A stretch of DNA of 64,000 nt from Prochilodus magdalenae. Its lineage: Eukaryota; Chordata; Actinopteri; Characiformes; Prochilodontidae. The notes under the pieces are model-generated. The model did not search any database. It was given only the letters and a program-made list of their open reading frames with translations, and had not been told where the DNA came from. Each line of letters starts with the position of its first letter. Within the stretch, counting starts at the first letter, position 1. The stretch covers positions 806,001 to 870,000 of the forward strand of contig JAMWET010005007.1 of the NCBI GenBank assembly GCA_024036415.1, written 5' to 3'. The translations under genes and the position numbers were made by a program. Positions 1 to 9,829 of this stretch are shown here, piece by piece.

Positions 1-256
1 TCCATTGTGACAGGGCAAGGAATGTCCATTCCCGGGGGTCTCGATGCAGATGGGGTGGGGGTTTTTCACTCTTGACTATGGTCAGAGCAGAGCTATGGAA
101 GTAGACTGGTGACCTGCCAAAACAAAATTAGCAAACACAATGCAAATTATTATTATTCGACATTTTATTTTGTTGCAAATTCTGGAAGATTTATGACTAA
201 AACAACAGCTCAGTCAAACGTCTTCCTCACCATGTTGCTCAGGTCCACCCAAATAT

Positions 257-416
257 CTACTCCTGAGTAAGTCTCCTTCGCCGGCCAAAAGCGTGAGATC
301 CCACGTTGGTGGGGACGAATTTGCTATTTCCAATCCCCCCCGAGCGGCTCAGAAAATCTGCCAGACGGTGGGTCACACACGTGGCTGTGTTACAAGCTCG
401 CTTCTGTGCTGTAACA
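257..416 (-). CDS. calca: calca exon 5 (CGRP exon, coding part)
   Basis: The acceptor is TTCCCTCTAG at 426-417, with a pyrimidine-rich tract. The exon encodes the Ser-split codon, VTAQKR, the CGRP peptide with its amidation and cleavage site, and TAG at 259-257. The plus-strand open frame across 306-710 is its antisense shadow. Confidence 0.93.
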
Positions 417-2387
417 CTAGAGGGAAAAAGGAAAGGTGAAATCACATTTACCATCAAGACACAAACCAACAATATGGATATATTTAAAGAGGCTGAACTA
501 TGTGTTTATATGTTTCTGAAAAACATACTTAAGGTACACAGTAGCTTAGATTTCTTACCTAGAAGTACAATGCAATGTGAAATTTATCAGTTGCGAAAAA
601 GCTCAGCAGACAGATGCTTCTTTGTAAAAATATGTTTATTTAAGGAGGCAAAGGAGAGGCATTTTGCACTGCTGCATCAGAGCTCATCACTGAGAGCTGC
701 CCACGTTTGATTAAATGGTTTGATGAAACTAAAGGGGTACGAAGATTTGAAAAAGGCTAGAAACATGAAGGTACAGTCTATCCTGTCACTCTGCCAAAGA
801 AGTTCAAAATGCAAAAAGGAATGGGGTTGGTTAAATCACTCAAGCAAGCCATAAAATCCACATGCATTGAGCACTCAAATCTATCAGGACCAAGCCGGCT
901 GGTGGGTGCTTAGACGCGATCAATTGCCTCTCTGTAACCAGCGAACATGCCGCCGGCCTCAGCGCTGCGCTTCTTGCCCGGGGTCCCTGCTCCCACATTG
1001 GTGCGAGGGTACGTCTGCAGCTTGTGCAGCTCCTGAGACAGCTTGCCCAGCACGCAGGTGCTGAGGTTGGAGCAGCGCTTGGACATTGGTCTAGCCAGGC
1101 TGTTAGAGGAGAGATCACATGCACAACTCACAGTAACACAGGCATGCAAAACTTCACACTTTGTTCAGTACAGAAACAGTAAGATGCATATCCGACTGAG
1201 CATGCTTCCTTTCTAACACAGAATTACCTTCATGGCCGCACTTGCTGTAAATAGAGCTTGCTAATTGGAGATTTCTACCATTAACGGATCATGCAAAAAT
1301 ACGCTTTCCTTTCGCAGTCTTTTAGAGAACATGCTGTTCTCCATGCTGTTTGGTATTTCCGATCGCATGCTTTGCAGGCAAAGAGGCATTAAGCCCTTAT
1401 AAAGCACACGGGTAAATAAAACTCCATGCAAAAAGCTACAATGGCAGAGAACACATTGCATGAACCCATAATCACTATGAAAATAGATGAGTGGTGGCTC
1501 TTCACGTCACATACCTCCCTTCTAAAATGCATTGGCACACCTTACAGCTATGCGGGAATTGCTCCCATGTTGAAGCCCTTTAAGATCATTCACTTCTTAA
1601 ACGTGAAAGAGAAAATCAGTGCAATATCCCCCAAATGTCTTTATCCTGGTTTTCTTATCAGCAAAGATCAGCTTCCGGGTGGACACATACCTGTTCTCTT
1701 CGGTTTCTTGTTGATCTAGGTCATCCGCAGTCATCTGCACAAACTCTTTGATGATGGCGTTTAGTAACCGTCTTGCCTCGTAGTCAGTGAGTGTAGCTTC
1801 ATCTTGTGAGGGCTCCAAAGCCGGCCTGAAAGCACAATCTTGAGTGATAAGCTTTCCCCGCAATGGATCATGCACCAAAAAAAGGAGAGCCCACAGAAAA
1901 CGTTGCTTTACATCAAGTCAGAAGAGATTTCTGCTCACCGCAAGAAAGTCTGATCATAATCAAAACAATCTGCTAAGAGCGTGCCACTTAAAAGCTGTCC
2001 GCTTGCCAAGTTTAGATTTATCGCCCGATCGATACCATCGTAAGCGGAGTGGGTTTGGCTGGGATTCATCTGATGTAATCAGAAGACTGATGCACCCTGA
2101 TACTGCAACCTCCAATAAAATTACCTGCACACTTGCGCTTAAACATCGTAATAATGTTCATAAAAGATGAACTTCACTTACAATTCTGATTTACTGGTGA
2201 CATGCAGGATTTTTTTTCAGTCGGATAAGATTTTGAAAGATTTGAATTCTGTTAGATTAAGTATAGACCCTACATGACAGAGCTCAGGATCAGTGTCTCA
2301 CCTGGATGGAGCTGCGTTTGAGCAGTACATCTGACAAATGATCAAAGCGTAGGCAACAAGGAAAGCGGAAATCTTCAGCATAACCAT
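257..2387 (-). CDS. calca: CGRP precursor (calca, CGRP splice form)
   Basis: Alternative product of the same gene, the precursor of the neuropeptide and vasodilator calcitonin gene-related peptide. Coding exons are 2387-2302, 1825-1691 and 416-257, 381 nt, for 126 residues. Exon 5 is entered at the acceptor CTCTAG at 422-417 in the same phase as the calcitonin exon, so either exon can follow exon 3. It encodes VTAQKR, then the 37-residue peptide, starting [20 protein letters not shown] and ending PTNVGSHAF, then GRRRR for amidation and cleavage, a short tail and TAG. The Cys2-Cys7 ring and the amidated Phe are present. Position 35 is His where most CGRPs I know have Lys or Glu. A plausible donor (ATG|GTGAGG) lies at 231-230, after the stop, and would lead to a 3' UTR exon; an AATAAA on this strand is at 164-169. 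Confidence 0.94.
910..1099 (-). CDS. calca: calca exon 4 (calcitonin exon, coding part)
   Basis: The acceptor CTAACAG ends at 1100. It encodes the cleavage site, mature calcitonin, GKKR and the C-terminal peptide, with TAA at 912-910. The exon probably continues as a terminal 3' UTR exon to near the AATAAA at 640-635. Several copies of TGCATG lie just upstream and one in its 3' UTR; see findings. Confidence 0.93.
910..2387 (-). CDS. calca: Calcitonin precursor (calca, calcitonin splice form)
   Basis: Encodes preprocalcitonin, the secreted calcium-regulating hormone precursor. Coding exons on the minus strand are 2387-2302, 1825-1691 and 1099-910, 411 nt in total, for 136 residues plus stop; all junctions are GT-AG and phases agree. 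Residues 1 to about 25 form a hydrophobic signal peptide starting [15 protein letters not shown]. The pro-region comes from the shared exon 3. After a SKR cleavage site, exon 4 encodes the 32-residue hormone, starting [14 protein letters not shown] and ending RTNVGAGTP, with the Cys1-Cys7 ring. GKKR follows, for amidation and cleavage, then an 18-residue C-terminal peptide. The hormone differs little from known eel, salmon and goldfish calcitonins. Length fits the family (human 141). An AATAAA on this strand at 635-640 could end this form. The same exons 2 and 3 are also joined to a CGRP exon. Identification is very secure; splice sites are read by eye. Confidence 0.95.
1691..1825 (-). CDS. 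calca: calca exon 3 (shared pro-region)
   Basis: 135 nt, preceded by the acceptor TTTCAG and followed by the donor GTATGT. It encodes the N-terminal pro-peptide shared by both products, including [20 protein letters not shown]. It ends with AG, two bases of a codon that becomes Ser whether it joins exon 4 (C) or exon 5 (T). Confidence 0.92.
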
Positions 2388-2393
2388 GGTCCC
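2302..2393 (-). CDS. calca: calca exon 2 (start codon and signal peptide)
   Basis: The acceptor CTACAG ends at 2394 and the donor GTGAGA begins at 2301. Coding begins at the ATG at 2387-2385. There is a second ATG two codons later; the first is chosen because it follows the acceptor directly and gives the usual signal-peptide length. It encodes 28 residues plus two bases of a split codon. Confidence 0.9.
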
Positions 2394-3051
2394 CTGTAGC
2401 AGAGAACGTACGTTTATTTATAGAAGCTTTTCTGTGGGACAGAAAACAAAACATTTTGGATTGTCCTGTCCATATTTACTATGGAAACCTGGCAAATGTC
2501 TCAGGACACAGATTCCTTTGTCCCTGGAATCTAAGGTCCTGCCACACCATCCACTCTCATTCTTCATCAGTCACCTATTCCCATGTCTTACTTTGCATCA
2601 TCTCAATCCAACCTCATGAAACCCCTCCTGGAGAAAAAATAAAGTAGACCTAAGCCTTGTAAATCCCTGCAGGTTCCCTACATGTTCTCATATCTGCTCC
2701 TGTTTGTTCAGTCTGCACTGTGATCTCCTGCTGCCATCAGCCTGTAAGTAAAGTATTAGAGATATTAGCAGGATTACAGGGGCTCCTGACTGCGCCTCCC
2801 AATGGGACCCTGTGCATTAGTGTAATGAGCTGCAGCTCTGCACCCCCAGCCAGCACTGAGGAGCAAGCCAAGTCTCCTTGAAAATCCACAGAGTCTGCAG
2901 TTCTCCCTCTCCTGTATGCCCAGCACACTGTATAAACAAACCACCTTTTCCTTTTAATATCATGAGGGTTTTTAAAAAACACAGTCAGAAGAATTACGCC
3001 AGCCATCTTCCACTCTAAGTCTTTTTGCCGCAGAAGAAAGTCCTGACTTAC

Positions 3052-3133
3052 CTTGTAATGTTATAGCTTGCTTGAAGTAGAAAAGGACTGTTGCAAAGCA
3101 GAACGGTTAATTCAACTTGATGAAATGTAGAGT
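3052..3133 (-). other. calca: calca exon 1 (non-coding, inferred)
   Basis: A strong donor, CATTACAAG|GTAAGT, lies at 3052/3051. A TATA box about 110 bp upstream on this strand predicts transcription starting near 3130-3135. calca genes usually have a non-coding first exon, and no ATG here is needed because the signal peptide starts in exon 2. The 5' end is an estimate from TATA spacing, not seen directly. Confidence 0.6.
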
Positions 3134-3160
3134 CTGTTGCATTTAGCTGCATGAGGGCTG

Positions 3161-3168
3161 CTTATATA
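3161..3168 (-). promoter_or_regulatory. calca: calca TATA box
   Basis: TATATAAG on the minus strand, correctly placed for the inferred exon 1. Confidence 0.65.
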
Positions 3169-3305
3169 CCCACCGTGAGGGTCCCACTATTGACAGTGTG
3201 GGTGTATAATGATCCTCCGCTGGCCAACCAGAGAGTTCTGCTTCAACGTCCGGCCAATCAGAAAGGCCTTCGTCCTGGAAAGTGATGAAGAGTATGTCAC
3301 ACCAA

Positions 3306-3313
3306 TGACGTCA
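3306..3313. promoter_or_regulatory. cAMP-response element, palindromic TGACGTCA
   Basis: A perfect 8-bp CRE lies about 140 bp upstream of the calca TATA box. The mammalian CALCA promoter also carries a functional CRE and responds to cAMP, so conserved control is likely. A CCAAT motif lies nearby at 3254-3258 on the plus strand. Confidence 0.6.
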
Positions 3314-5307
3314 TTCTTCAGTCACAAACTGCTCCATTCACAAAATTTCACCAGTGATCAGCAATGTTCCACTTCACAAGGGAATGTTTAGAGGAATACA
3401 TAAACCAGTGCCCATGCATCCATACGTATACAATCAGCCAGCTAGAAACAGGTGTAACAATTCGTTTTTATACTAATTCCGTAACACCAAGCATCACTTC
3501 TAGGGAGGTTTTTTTGTTGGTCCTCAGTTGTGACAGTATATTATGCTTATGCTTTCCACAGGTGGTTATTACGCATAAACTGCATTCATTCATAACCTTT
3601 TCATAAACTTCAATCAATGAGATAAAAAAAACGAGAAGGAGCAGGGAAGCTTGGCATTGATCTGCTAAAAGTCATGATGCGAAAGCTGTGGAGACTGTGT
3701 ACTGTGTGTATCCTATAACAATGTGTGCAATCAATGAGTATTCCTCGCTTCCTTACTTGGGCTTCCGTTGCAACGTGAGCCTTAGTGGAAATCAAAGGGA
3801 AGGTTGATAATAAGGAGCCATGTATCTGTTTGTCTGATAACTGTTTGTCTTCGGGCATCATCTGACTCTGCTTTTCATTATTGGCCAAGACCTCATAAAG
3901 TGTCTCTGCAGAGAGGCTGTGTTTGCGTCACATAGAAACCCCATTAGTACGGACAAGCCTTTTAGTGCTATCGAACCCAGCGCAGCGCCAATGACTGTAG
4001 CAGTAAATCAGGGAGACGTGACGGGAGCGGGGACCCCAACTCGGCCCCGTTATAGACACAAACTGCACTCGTGTTCTCAAATGGCCCCTTCAGTCTAATT
4101 AATTGCCACTTCCGGTGGAGGAGGACCGCACTAAGGCATAGCGCGTCCATAGATCAGCGGAGCGAGCGCAGTCTGCCGGCAAGCCCTGCTGTAACTTTCC
4201 ATCTCCTGCATCAAACTTTTTGAGTCAATACAGTAACCTTTCCAATCTGCTCTTGCTCCAGCATCTCATGGTGCACCCACCCTTGTGTAAGTTATTTCAA
4301 GCGACAGATAATCATTTGCGTTTCAAAGACGATATTGTACGGATGCTGGGTTCATTTCCACCATGTATGTAAGCAATCTTTGAAGGCCTCTGCTCCCATT
4401 GAATGTCACAGCAAGTGGAAAAAACAAATACCAATGCTTAAAGGTTGTTGTTTGTCTGTTTGTGGATAAAACACGTCACCACTAAAAAGAATAAGGTTAT
4501 GTCTTTATTTTCAGGCCCCCCCCCCCAAATAACATCAGTCACACGAATGGGATTGTTTGAACACCTGCGGAGTGAGCAGAACAGGGATTAAGTGAGATCC
4601 GTGTAGGTTCCGAGAGGGAAAGCAAACACAATCCATAACCCTTGGTGAGACAGAGCCTTGCATTAGCTGGAGAGGGGAAAAGCTTGCACGGTCCCTCCTC
4701 AGACATTAAGGAAATGAGATTTAATCACTGAGTGTTGGCCATCAATCAGTGAGCGCACACTGGAGCCTTCCCAATCTTGTCTGTGTGCTTAACTGATCAC
4801 ATGCCCTCCTTTTATGTAGCTTCCATTAAAAACCAACGGGACGTGTTGAAGTGCTGCGGCCTGCCATGATACGCTCAATTATTACAGGACTGAGAAATGG
4901 ACGAGTAAAAGACCTCTGATGATAAGGACATGGAAGTCTTCATGGCCAGCCAAAGCTTTTTTTTTGCCTTCAGTATGAAATTGTTGGTTTAGAATTTCGC
5001 TGCTGTCCAAAGAAAAATCTCCAAAATGGCAACTTTACAGGAAAGAGGGAAAATGTGATTTCATTCTAATGTGAGTCAATAGAATAGAGTTTTTTCCAAG
5101 CAAATTTGGGCCATTTCTGTTGGTTCATTTATCATGACATGTTAACGGCACCTGCTGTGTTCAGATGCTACATACAAATGCTTTACTAAAAAAATCTTAA
5201 TATTTATTAAACCATTACTAATTGGTAGGTACTTAAAAAGTGGATCTCCATCATGTTGAAGTATATAGTGACACATTACCAGGCTGAAATGCCTTAATGT
5301 GAATAAG
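3314..5307. other. Intergenic DNA, no gene seen
   Basis: Non-repetitive-looking DNA upstream of calca, with only short spurious open frames. It could contain calca enhancers, but I see no diagnostic motif. A short C-run sits near 4518-4526. Confidence 0.5.
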
Positions 5308-5315
5308 ATCTGATT

Positions 5316-5475
5316 TTGATAGAGATTGGTGGACATGTCAAATCTGATCTATTTACATTAGATTTTAACCACTTTTGTTTAGACTGCCGGCCCAAATTAT
5401 TTTTGGCATATCCATGCAGTATCCAGGTTGATGGTCTGGACAGCAGAAAAGCACATGAAGTCAGATTTAGTTTAG
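5316..5475 (+). repeat. Dispersed repeat copy A (related to 58889-59045)
   Basis: The core from 5381 (AGACTGCCGGCCCAAATT, then a GTATCCAG motif, GTCTGGACAG and GCACATGAAGTCAGATTTA) aligns with the core at 58941 in the same orientation, at about 70% identity by eye. It resembles a fish DNA-transposon family with GTCCAGACTG/TCTGGAC boxes, but the family name is not certain. Confidence 0.55.
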
Positions 5476-5907
5476 AATACTATACCATGTTTATTCATAT
5501 TTTACTCTATATTGGTAATCAGTTATGTAATGAAGAGCATTCCTTTCTGTGTAAGGGTGCAAGTTATAGCAGTAAAAGAGAATTATGTAAGCAACTCCTA
5601 CTGTTTAAGAACCGGGAGGCCTGGGTTTATTACGAGCCCTGGTACAGAGAGAGGGTGATGAGTTTCAGTGAAGAGAAGGCCTGGAGAGTTTTCAAGATGC
5701 CATTTTTTGGGAAGGCCTATATCCTAATATTATATATTAATACTTTAATATATCGCTCTGTTATTTTGATTTGACTTTAATTCTATTTCTTTTTATACTT
5801 TTGCCTGTACTTTTATCTTTTGGTAATCTTTTATCATTAGTAATCAGTTACATTATTATTCTTATCCTCTTAATCTTCTTTGTTTACTCTTTTAAATTAT
5901 TTATTAT

Positions 5908-6277
5908 CAGTGGTGGACAGTAACTAAGTAAATGTAATTAGTTACTGTACTGTAGTATTTTTTGTGTATGTGCACTTTACTGAAGTATTTCCATTTTGGA
6001 AGACTTTGTATTTTAACTCCACTACATGTCAGACTCAAATATTTTATTTTTTACTCCAATACCTTATGTAAAATTTGTAGTTCCTTTCAGCTTATGTGTG
6101 CATATATGAGTCTTGTTACAGAAATGATAATAGGACATTAGAGACATAATAAATCATGGTACTTTTACTCAAGTGCGGGTCTAAAAGGAGGACTTTTACT
6201 TTTACTGGAGTAATATTTTACCTTGGGTATCTCTACTTTAACTCAAGTACATGGTTTGTGCACTTCATCCACCACTG
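5908..6277. mobile_element. Non-autonomous hAT-type element (MITE)
   Basis: The ends are inverted: the left begins CAGTGGTGGACAG and the right ends CATCCACCACTG. The interior is rich in TTACT / AGTAA words (for example ACTTTTACTCAAGT), a pattern typical of a very common fish hAT-derived MITE. Flanking 8-mers TTTATTAT and TTTATATC agree only in part, so the target duplication has decayed. No transposase remains in the 370 bp. Confidence 0.75.
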
Positions 6278-6818
6278 TTTATATCCTTTTTGAGTAATGA
6301 GGGTTGTAACATTAACGTAGCCTATGTCGACCTGTACAGGTCTGTGAATAGGTGCCCCTTGACAGGGGCCCTTGCAGGGTACTGTGCGAAATATCGAACT
6401 ATTGAGTCTTGGTGCCATTAAAAGTCAATCCACAACAAACTGGATGAGAAAAAAGAACAGAAGAGTAACAAACTGTAGTAACTGAGCAACAGAGACAGCT
6501 TTATGGTAACTAGTAAAGGTATAAATAAGGTACATGCGATTCAGTACATCAGTATATCACATAACTCATTTACTTGAACTGCATTTTCTGCTATATTATT
6601 AAAGGCTTCCACATGAACATGCGACACTTTTCATTAAACATTCATTTTATAAACCACTACTGTATATTAAGACTGCTCAAACTTCTTGTCTGGGGGATAA
6701 AGTGCAACATTTTTGGTGGACTCAAAGACAAAGCTACTTACAAATAAAGAGTAGGCTTAAAAACAAGTACAGTAGCTGTATTTCATTAACATTATTAGCA
6801 TTACTGTACATTTTGTTA

Positions 6819-7770
6819 CTAAAATAGTTCACAGTATAGAATTTTAAAAGCAAAATCAGAATTTAGTAAGTTAGCTGGTAGATACTTGTCCCCCACCAGC
6901 ATGTCACCCTCTATGCTTCTTGTCTGGTGCAACAACTCCTCCTGGGCCACCATGGTCTCTTGTTCAGGTGGCTGATCTAGGGCAAGTCTGTCTCTGTGGA
7001 CCTGATACATTGCCTTGCCTAGACAGGGTGCCTCCCACAGCGAATGGAGCTTTGTGCAGCATTCATACCTGTGGCAATGTTTGTACAGCCACTTAAGTGT
7101 CCCAGGTGAAAAGAGTTGTTGATATCAGCATTGTATGCCCATTTTTGCCGAGCAAGGGTCATGCTCTAGTGGATCCTAGGAAGCTGGTACTGCATGGAGC
7201 TGGTGGTGGTCCATGGTGGCATACCCTGATTCAGATGTGCTGTCCTCCTCTGACTGCAGCCAGTGACCAAAGATCGCCTCTGTAGTCATCCTGAGCTCAT
7301 GGCCAAACATAAGAAGATAGAGGATGAACTTGTTGCCGGTTGGAGTATTAAGCCAACCTAAGTTGTCTGTCCCAGTTATGCTGGCAGTGGTCAGGTGCAA
7401 TTGTGAACTGAGAAATAAGCATCTGTCAGTCCAATCTCTCGACCTGGAGCCCATCATGCCCAGGCATGTTTGACATTCTCCGCCTGAGCAGATTAGAACT
7501 CCATGGGGCTGACTTCACCAAGATCAGTGTCATAGGGAACAATAGCAACAGTATCTGTCTCAACTTTCTCCACAAGTTGCACTGTACCTGCACTCATCGG
7601 CACTGCACAGGCAGCATCTTACGAAAGGAGGCTGCTGGCATCTGTGTTAATAATGAACTTGCCACCCACCCTGGAGAATGTGTTCCATTGGAAGGCATCA
7701 TCTTTTTCTATGAGCCAGGCTTCACCTGGGATCTATTGCTAGTCGCCCGGTCTCTTTTGCCTCCTGCTCT
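6819..7770 (-). pseudogene. Decayed Ty3/gypsy-type retrotransposon pol remnant
   Basis: Broken minus-strand frames keep pieces of a gypsy-like polyprotein in the expected order. Near 7720-7640 there is an RT/RNase H-boundary piece (FQWN, then KFIINTDASS, resembling the usual FI-DTDAS motif, with the segment between shortened). At about 7380-7290 lies an integrase C-terminal piece (YLLMFGHELRM). About 7155-6960 follows with the after-integrase region (HRDRL). Stops and frameshifts interrupt every part and no LTRs were recognised, so it is a dead fragment. The assignment rests on motif memory. Confidence 0.6.
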
Positions 7771-8392
7771 GTTTCTTTCACTGCAGAAAAGGCCCCTAAA
7801 ATGATGTGTAGGTGAGTCACCTCCAGACAAAGAACTTTATTACATGACAGGGGCTCTCTGCCTTTTCAATATCATGGCCCACCTGTTTTAGAAAACAGAA
7901 CTCAGCTTTTCTTATCTATGGCAGCCAGCAGTCCCAATTCCTCACCCAACCTAAAAACCTTCATCCTCTGTGCAACATGTCTGGCTAGAAGGTAGCTAGC
8001 TTTCAGGAAACGTGTCAAAGTTCTTCAATCATGTAAGAAACTTCTCCATTTTTGGTTAGCAAATTGTCTGAATCAGGTGCCCTTGGCTGTGTTGGTGACG
8101 TTTAATTTGCTTTGAGTTACTTATGTGATACGTTTTTATTTGTGCATTTCTATTAAAGTTTCTATGCGGTTTGTAGCTTAAATAGTCCTGTAGTTACCAT
8201 CTTGTAGTTACCGTCTTCCATTTAGGATGGACCTGCAGACCACTAGAGGTTGCTTCACAACCCACTGGTGGTTAGGGTTAGAGAAACCTTGTTCTATAAT
8301 AAAACCCACCCCAAAAAAACAGGACACAACACAACGCAAGCAACTGTAAACACATCTTAAATAAACAACAACAACAATAAATGCCTTGATTA

Positions 8393-8434
8393 AGGGCAGG
8401 GGCGGGGCGGGGGCAGGGGCAGGGGGTGGGAGGG
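8393..8434 (+). other. G-rich tract with quadruplex potential
   Basis: About seven runs of three to five G separated by one to a few bases, on the plus strand, in the intergenic region between calca and cyp2r1. It satisfies the usual G3+N1-7 pattern for an intramolecular G-quadruplex. Confidence 0.6.
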
Positions 8435-8633
8435 TCTAAAATCAAAAGACATTTTGAGGTTATTGAAATGTTATATAAAAAACTATATTTCAAAGATTAT
8501 ATAATATAAAATATATTTTTGTATTATAAACAATGCACTATGGTAACTCTGCTTAATAAGTGGGTAAGTGAATAGGTAAGAATAAGTGAAGGAACAGTGA
8601 AGACGGTAAATATACATGATATCTTTAGGAGCC

Positions 8634-8765
8634 TTCCCTGCTGAAAAGACGAGCTAAGACCAGCATGAATTCCATTATAAACCAGTACAAACCAGAAATG
8701 TGCTGGTCTGTACTGGTCTGTGTTGGTTGACTTGTGCTGGTTAGCAGCTGTGGTGCTTTGGGCAA
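8634..8765. repeat. Possible dispersed repeat rich in CTGGT/ACCAG
   Basis: The left end CCCTGCTGAAAAGACGAGCT, followed by repeated ACCAG then CTGGTCTG words, resembles a common fish repeat. Boundaries and class are uncertain. Confidence 0.35.
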
Positions 8766-9589
8766 GTTTTTCAGAGTAACTGGAAATTGAAAGCCTAATC
8801 AATTCGCTCTAATGTCCAGCGACACCCCAAATCCAAAGTTCGACTAGTATATAAAACTGCTTCAGAGAAAGGTGTGAATGGGGATATTGATTCTACTGTT
8901 GGAGTACTGTTGATTGTCCTGCTGATCATTTGCAGCGTTTCGTAAAACTGGTTGGAAAGAATGCTGGCCTTTGCTTTTCGTGTAACTGGAGGTGGGAGGA
9001 GGGGGTAAACCCGTGAGGTCAAAGCTCGTAGCCTAGTTGGGACCCTGCAGAGCGAGATAAATCTGTTTGCCTGCCCACCGTAGACTTCAGATTTGAATGA
9101 AGACCACATTTAAAATGAAAAAAAAAAAACAAAAAAACAGAACATACACCGCTTCTTCTCTGCTTCATGTTACATGATAGGGTTTTACTCGACATAACGG
9201 GCTACAAGTCCCGTATGAAATAAGCCACTGTCCTTACAGCGCGAGGGGCTGATTTTAGCGCCAGCTGCCTATTCAGCTAGCCTACATAGACCTAAGCTAA
9301 AGCTCGTGTGTGCAGCTCAGTAAAGCGCAGATCACAGCCAAACAGTCCCAGTAACTTCAGTCCTGCACACGTCTGATTAAAAGTAACCTCGAGCTGTTCA
9401 AAGAACCCAATTAAACTTGTAGGTCAATCAATAGTAGGTAATGGTGCTGTGTGATCGTCTGGCCAATCTTAGCTCTTCAGAGGCGGGGGATAGCAAACAT
9501 GTGAAACGATATACTGGACTCTCACAGGGAGAAGTGTTTAGAAAGCAGAGATTGCATGCGAGTGTGGGGACTGGTAAAAAAAACACACA

Positions 9590-9829
9590 ATGGAGTCGAC
9601 TAACCGCCTGCTCTCTCTCGCCACTCTGTCTTACGGAAAGGGGGTCTCGTACGCGTGCACTTTGATTTTGACCTGCTGTATTTTGCTGGTGGTGCGGCAG
9701 CTGGTGAAGCAGCGGAGACCCCGAGGCTTCCCCCCCGGACCCACTCCTCTGCCTCTTATAGGGAACATTCTCTCTCTCGCCACTGAGCCGCACGTCTATA
9801 TGAAGAAGCAGAGCGAGGTCTATGGACAG
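9590..9829 (+). CDS. cyp2r1: cyp2r1 exon 1
   Basis: 80 codons, from the ATG at 9590 to the donor GTAGGG. It carries the membrane anchor and the proline-rich hinge. The start follows an A-rich leader and matches the family N-terminus. Confidence 0.93.

Noticed and set aside
306..710. 134-residue plus-strand open frame at the left edge
   Set aside because: It is antisense to the CGRP exon and has no family resemblance; the minus strand carries the real gene.
840..1124. 94-residue minus-strand frame overlapping calcitonin
   Set aside because: A different frame over the calcitonin exon; the hormone is read in the frame ending at 910.
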